Shown here piece after piece: positions 33,380 through 37,234 of a DNA stretch of 37,234 nt; the stretch's first letter is position 1, and each line of letters opens with the position of its first letter. The translations under genes and the position numbers were made by a program. Source of the DNA: Irineochytrium annulatum (Eukaryota; Chytridiomycota; Chytridiomycetes; Chytridiales; Chytridiaceae); the NCBI GenBank assembly GCA_027600665.1, contig JADGJL010000148.1, positions 1 to 37,234 on the forward strand, in the 5' to 3' direction. Below the pieces are notes generated by a model. That model was not told where the DNA came from. It saw nothing but the letters and a program-made list of their open reading frames with translations, and did no database searches.

Positions 33380-34472
33380 GAGCTGGGGCGCTTTGGGGTC
33401 GAGTAGGAGGACACGTGGTCAGGACGGATGAAGAAGGTTGAGCTTTTGCGAGGTTTAAAGTCGAACGCTGTGCCACCGTCGACACACACTGTAGTTGGGA
33501 CGACGGGTCACGGCCTCCCCCTCATTCTCAAGGTGCTTTCGGCGCAGATAACCGGGAGAGGGTAGAGCGGCAGCGGTTGTTGAAGGTGCTTTTACGACAG
33601 CTGCTAAGACCCGGCCGCATCCGCATATGCTGTTGGAGTCATGATCGCGACCGTGACTGCTTTCGAGCGTCCGACCAGCACGACAGTCGCGTAATATTCT
33701 CAAGTCGTGACTCAAGGGCCCAGTGTGGAACTGGAAGCATTTTTGCGAGAGGATTAATTTTAACGACTGCGTTGCCGATGTGGAAGAGGACGACGGGCGA
33801 AAGTCGCCAAGGACGAAAGGGCTTGGATAGCCCGCTAATAGCAATCTTAAGGCCTCTAGCGTATGGATAGCTGCAAAGACTAGGACACCATGTCAACGGA
33901 TGAACATCGCCCATATTTGGGAGGCGATAAGCTTGAGGATGAACCGTCGACCCGCTACCGTCGGACACGCTCTGCGTCAAGTATTGGGGACCGGACAGTC
34001 GGCTGGGCAGTTAATGGACCGTACCACAGACGGGCTTGGGCAGGATGCGGCCAAAATATAGCGAGGGACCACGGAGCAATAGGGGACCGCGGGTTTTGTT
34101 AACTTAAAAACGGATGCACCTAGAACCGGCATTGGCGCTTGGGGCTTTTGTGGCCGTACATTATGCTGCACCCCTATCAAGAATGCAGCTGGCTGGCAGC
34201 AGATCAAACAGTGCACACAGCATCCGCCACCCTCTGGGCTGCACCAGCACCTTTTGGAGGCCCGCAGACGCAACCCGTTTTTACATTGGAAAAGGTCGCG
34301 TTATGCTATGAGGGTGTAATGACGAGCGGCTTATAACGTAGGGTAGAAGGCTAGGACGTGCATCAATGCTGCATCCCTGCACGAGCTGCCCCAGCGAGAT
34401 CGGACGTCACAAGCCTCCTGGCACCAGAAGGGGAGTTTTTTGCGACGCATGAGCACGCGGATCTACAAATTG
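33380..34472. other. Gene-poor region with weak open frames
   Basis: About 1.1 kb separate the P4-ATPase start from the end of the Cbf1-like gene. An E-box CACGTG lies at 33412-33417, 33 bp before the P4-ATPase ATG. A plus-strand frame at 33890-34102 starts MSTDEHRPYLGGDKLEDEPS and is Ser/Arg-rich, and another at 34139-34336 contains LHPYQECSWLAADQ. I could not join them through consensus introns or match them to a family. No RNA gene or mobile element was recognised. Confidence 0.4.
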
Positions 34473-34936
34473 TCATGATGTATTGCCTGGTGTTGACTTC
34501 TTGATTTCCTCCAGCTCGTCCTTCAACTTTTTGTTCTCAGCACTTAGCTGCTGAAAAGATTGCTCCCACAGCAATTTATCCACGGTCCATTTCTCCTGGG
34601 TATCTGCGCTCTTCTGCTTTAACTCATTAATGTAAGTGATCGCTGTTTGTTCGATCGGTTACAAAATGTAAAAATCTAATCATTTGAACCTGCTTTGATG
34701 ATTCTGCCTTTGTTGTTGTCCTTCTTGGCGCCAGTGCTGTTTGGAATTATCCTCGCCAAGTCGTTGATGCTATCATTTATTGCCTCTCGCCGCCGCCGCT
34801 CAACTTCCTTGTGGTTCTAATATCCAAGCTCGACAAGGGCGACAGTTTACTGCCTTACGTCTCTGCGCTGCTTGATCCATTCTGGCGTCCCGACGGCCGG
34901 CCTCGCAGCGGCATCGTTCGCTGATGACTTTGACAT
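34473..34936 (-). CDS. Miniature Cbf1/USF-like bHLH-zipper transcription factor
   Basis: Three exons, 34936-34859, 34816-34690 and 34642-34473, give a 124-residue protein that is little more than a DNA-binding domain. Exon 1 encodes MSKSSANDAAA and TPEWIKQRRD. Exon 2 encodes the basic region NHKEVERRRREAIN and helix 1 (DSINDLARIIP), then a short loop (NSTGAKKDNNKGRIIKA). Exon 3 gives helix 2 (AITYINELKQK) and a Leu-rich coiled coil (WEQSFQQLSAENKKLKDELE). The His, Glu and Arg positions of the basic region (H-x3-E-R-x-R-R) are those that read CACGTG. The sequence is closest in character to yeast Cbf1 (DNHKEVERRRR). Introns are 42 and 47 nt with good GT-AG ends. Extra upstream exons cannot be ruled out: a short in-frame stop search was not possible across the gene-poor 5' region. 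Confidence 0.87.
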
Positions 34937-35824
34937 GTAACTTCCTGTCAAACATTGGCTGTACCATTATAACGGAAAAGGCTTGCCACTCCTGACCAGA
35001 AGCCAGTCCAAGCAACACGGACTCATTCAACTGAACATGAGCTCACACTTGGACCGGACCAGATGTCCATCATAGAACGTGGATTTGGATACTCCTACAA
35101 TTGATTTAACTGGCTTGCAATCTGGAATGCGGCCTGCGGAATGGAATTCGTTGCCCTAGTGTCCACGGCTCCACCCTGAAATGTGTATAACTTTCGACGT
35201 TACGTTTTACATGACGCTGGAATGTGCCTTCACCATCGACGACGAACACGAACCGGATCACGAGACCCCTATCGGTTTGCCGCGCCAATGTAACGGTGAA
35301 TATGGGGCGATTAATACTTTGTCTGTTCATTCATGTTCGTCGTTCACGCCTGAGGATAATATTTCGCTTTACTGCTTGGTATGGCTAGTTGAGTGGTTTT
35401 CCGGTTTTCTTCCGTATGTCGTATGTAATCTGAGTAAGTTCGTTCCATGACACATCGCTGTTGTTTTGTAAGCGGTCCTCCGCGGTCGCACTTCCACATC
35501 TGTGCGTCGCCACCTCGGGCGGCTGGTTGCACTGGAGGGTTCGCCTGAGGCCGGCCAATGTCCTTTAAGATTCCGAGTTCGTCCACCTCTCCTACTCATC
35601 ACAAGGTGCGGTGGGAGAGAACATTTAGAGTATGTACTGACTGAAGCAGAGCTAATTTTATGGGGAGCCCACTGGCAAGCGTAACAACCTGGTGCGTTCA
35701 GTCAGAAACGATTTCGTTTGTTGCAATACTGGACAACTTTAAACATACTCCCTCTCACACGTTCCATCCATTTGATTCATAAATACAATGCAATAGTAAA
35801 GAGCCCCTTGGATTAAATAAACAG
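34937..35824. other. Gene-poor region, possible unplaced exon
   Basis: About 890 bp lie between the Cbf1-like start and the stop of the IML1 gene. The most coding-like piece is on the minus strand at 35586-35344 (ELGILKDIGRPQANPPVQ, then GDAQMWKCDRGGPLTKQQ), but no start, splice partner or family could be fixed. It could be an upstream exon of the Cbf1-like gene or chance. Nothing else was recognised. Confidence 0.35.
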
Positions 35825-37234
35825 TTACAACAACCGCGTGCTCAGCAAATCGCTCGTCACTTCCGACATTCCTCCAGCTCCTCCCAGCGACGAGCCTTCC
35901 AAATCCTCCACCGTCGCGGGTTTTAGCACAGGCGCCGACGAGACGGTGGTGAACGTCGTATTGCCACTCAGGAGCGACTCCCTACTATCCCACGACGACC
36001 CGATAACGGACGTCGGTTGGGCGCCGCCATTAAGCGCCGCTGTCCCCGCACCGCCGCCGCCGCCACCACCAGGTATCACATTGACGGCCATGGCCGTGAC
36101 GGACGTCCTGCCCTGCTGCAACTCCCACCAAAGCTGCTCTAGCGCCTCCGCATCGGAGCACGTCGCGACGAAGGGCACCCGGATCGCGTCCGGGTTCATC
36201 TGCGAGGAGGCCGCCTTATCCCCCGCGCCCAGCGACGGGGACGCGGCCGCGGGCGAGCCAGCAGGCCCGGATCCATTCGCGGCGAGGTGAACCGCACTGG
36301 ACCCCGCCCCAACCCCGCCGACGGTGCTAGTGACGCCGCCGGTGGCGTTATTATTGCCCCCACCGCCGCCGGCCCCGGCCACACCGCCCCTTAGACCGCT
36401 GGAGGCAGTCAGGTGAAGCCTGTTGTTGACCCAGAAAAACCCTTTCCCGGCCTCGAGGATCTGAACAAACGCCGTGCCCGACCGGTGGACGTACTGCGTT
36501 CGGATGTAGGGCGCCCGCCGGAAGGAGGATGTTGTTGAACTAGGTGGGAACATGGCGTCGGCCTCGACGTCTTCGACGAAGCCAAACCGTTTCAGGAGCT
36601 CTATCTCGTAATACTGATCAGGGAGTTCCGGCGGTGGTGCGGCCGAGTTCGACGTCGAAGTGGAGGAGCGGAGCCCTGTCGGGTGGAGATTCAAGGTCGA
36701 AGATGCAGCAGATGGGGCAGTTGTTGGGGCGGTAGTTGTGCAAGTCGTTGCCGTGGTTACAATCGGCGGCGGGCATGCAAGCGGGATAGTGATGACACTC
36801 TGGAAAGGATTATCGTTCGAAAATGGCTGGGCCTGCTCGACCGGGGCTTCGACGAGCTTGAATCCGCACTTTTCGGCGCTTCTAGACCAGCTTGACAAGA
36901 GATCCTCTATCAACCTGGGGGTGCAGACAAGCCAGTGAAGCTGGAAGTGGTAGCTAGAATGAAGATTGCGGTAAGGACACGGGAGGCATCGTCGCAAAAT
37001 TACGGTACCTGTTTTTGGGGTTATGAATGCTGTCGTAATGAAGAATCGCCATCTCCTTCCTCGAACTCCTCCTCTGAGGATCCAGGTCAATAACGAGCCT
37101 CCTATCTAACTCGATCTTCCTATGCGCGAAGCCCGCGAGAGAAGCCCCGGCAACGCTGGTGGTTGACGCGGAGAGGTCCGAAGTGGAATCCCCCAAGACG
37201 TGATTCCTCGCCCTGAACCACCCGCCCCCCCCGC
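35825..37234 (-). CDS. IML1: IML1 / DEPDC5 C-terminal portion, GATOR1 (SEACIT) subunit, 5' partial
   Basis: IML1/DEPDC5 is the Rag-GTPase-activating scaffold of GATOR1, which shuts down TORC1 when amino acids are scarce. Two exons are present: 37234-37009, open at the window edge, and 36953-35825. The joined frame reads GGWFRARNHVLGDSTSD, KIELDRRLVIDLDPQRRSSR, KEMAILHYDSIHNPKNS, YHFQLHWLVCTPRLIEDLLS, SWSRSAEKCGFKLVEAPVEQ, NPFQSVITIPLACPPP, YYEIELLKRFGFVEDVEADA and RTQYVHRSGTAFVQI. These blocks are conserved in the C-terminal domain of the family. A Gly/Ala/Ser low-complexity insert of about 60 residues follows WVNNRLHLTAS before the closing VPFVATCSDAEALEQLWWEL block. The N-terminal, SABA and DEP parts lie beyond the window. 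Confidence 0.93.

Overview
The window is nuclear DNA from a eukaryote, most likely a fungus and plausibly an early-diverging one. Nearly every gene is split by short GT-AG introns, mostly 35-65 nt with some over 100. Genes are packed tightly on both strands in divergent and convergent pairs, and many reading frames only make sense after splicing. The fungal call rests on a 21-kDa complex I subunit of the type known from Yarrowia and Neurospora, a CAF-1 large subunit laid out as in fungi, and a Cbf1-like bHLH protein. The early-diverging placement is an inference from an ATF6-like membrane bZIP and a TMX3-like thioredoxin protein, both better known outside Dikarya. Species cannot be named from the sequence. 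Exon joins were made by eye from splice consensus and reading frame.

Layout, left to right. 1-724: low-complexity DNA with an 11-bp minisatellite. 725-2987 (-): unrecognised protein. 3158-8494: three consecutive genes for endoplasmic-reticulum proteins, namely a TMX3-like transmembrane disulfide isomerase (-), the sterol/GPI-lipid protein ARV1 (+, only 78 bp away) and an ATF6-like ER-anchored bZIP factor (+). 8977-12569: complex I 51-kDa subunit (NDUFV1 type), then protein phosphatase 5 with TPRs. 13386-17462: parvulin PIN4 (-), CAF-1 p150 (+) and RanBP1 (-), the last two meeting tail to tail. 17976-23417: V-ATPase subunit d (+), a 10-N assembly gap, and a MadBub spindle-checkpoint protein (-). 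23525-28033: an orphan helical protein (+), the complex I 21-kDa subunit (+), a second orphan (-) and an IQ-motif protein (+). 28131-33379: a P4-ATPase lipid flippase (-). 34473-34936: a miniature Cbf1-like bHLH protein (-). 35825-37234: the C-terminal part of IML1/DEPDC5, the GATOR1 subunit (-), running off the window.

Two things stand out. The MadBub protein has two KEN boxes, a Bub3-binding GLEBS-like motif and a C-terminal Bub1-type kinase fold whose catalytic Asp (HGD to HNN) and DFG-type Asp (to GFS) are both replaced. That is a BUBR1-like pseudokinase with an internal three-copy 22-residue repeat. The ER trio combines an ATF6-sized membrane bZIP with two genes for ER folding and lipid homeostasis. 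No tRNA, rRNA, CRISPR array or recognisable transposon was seen.
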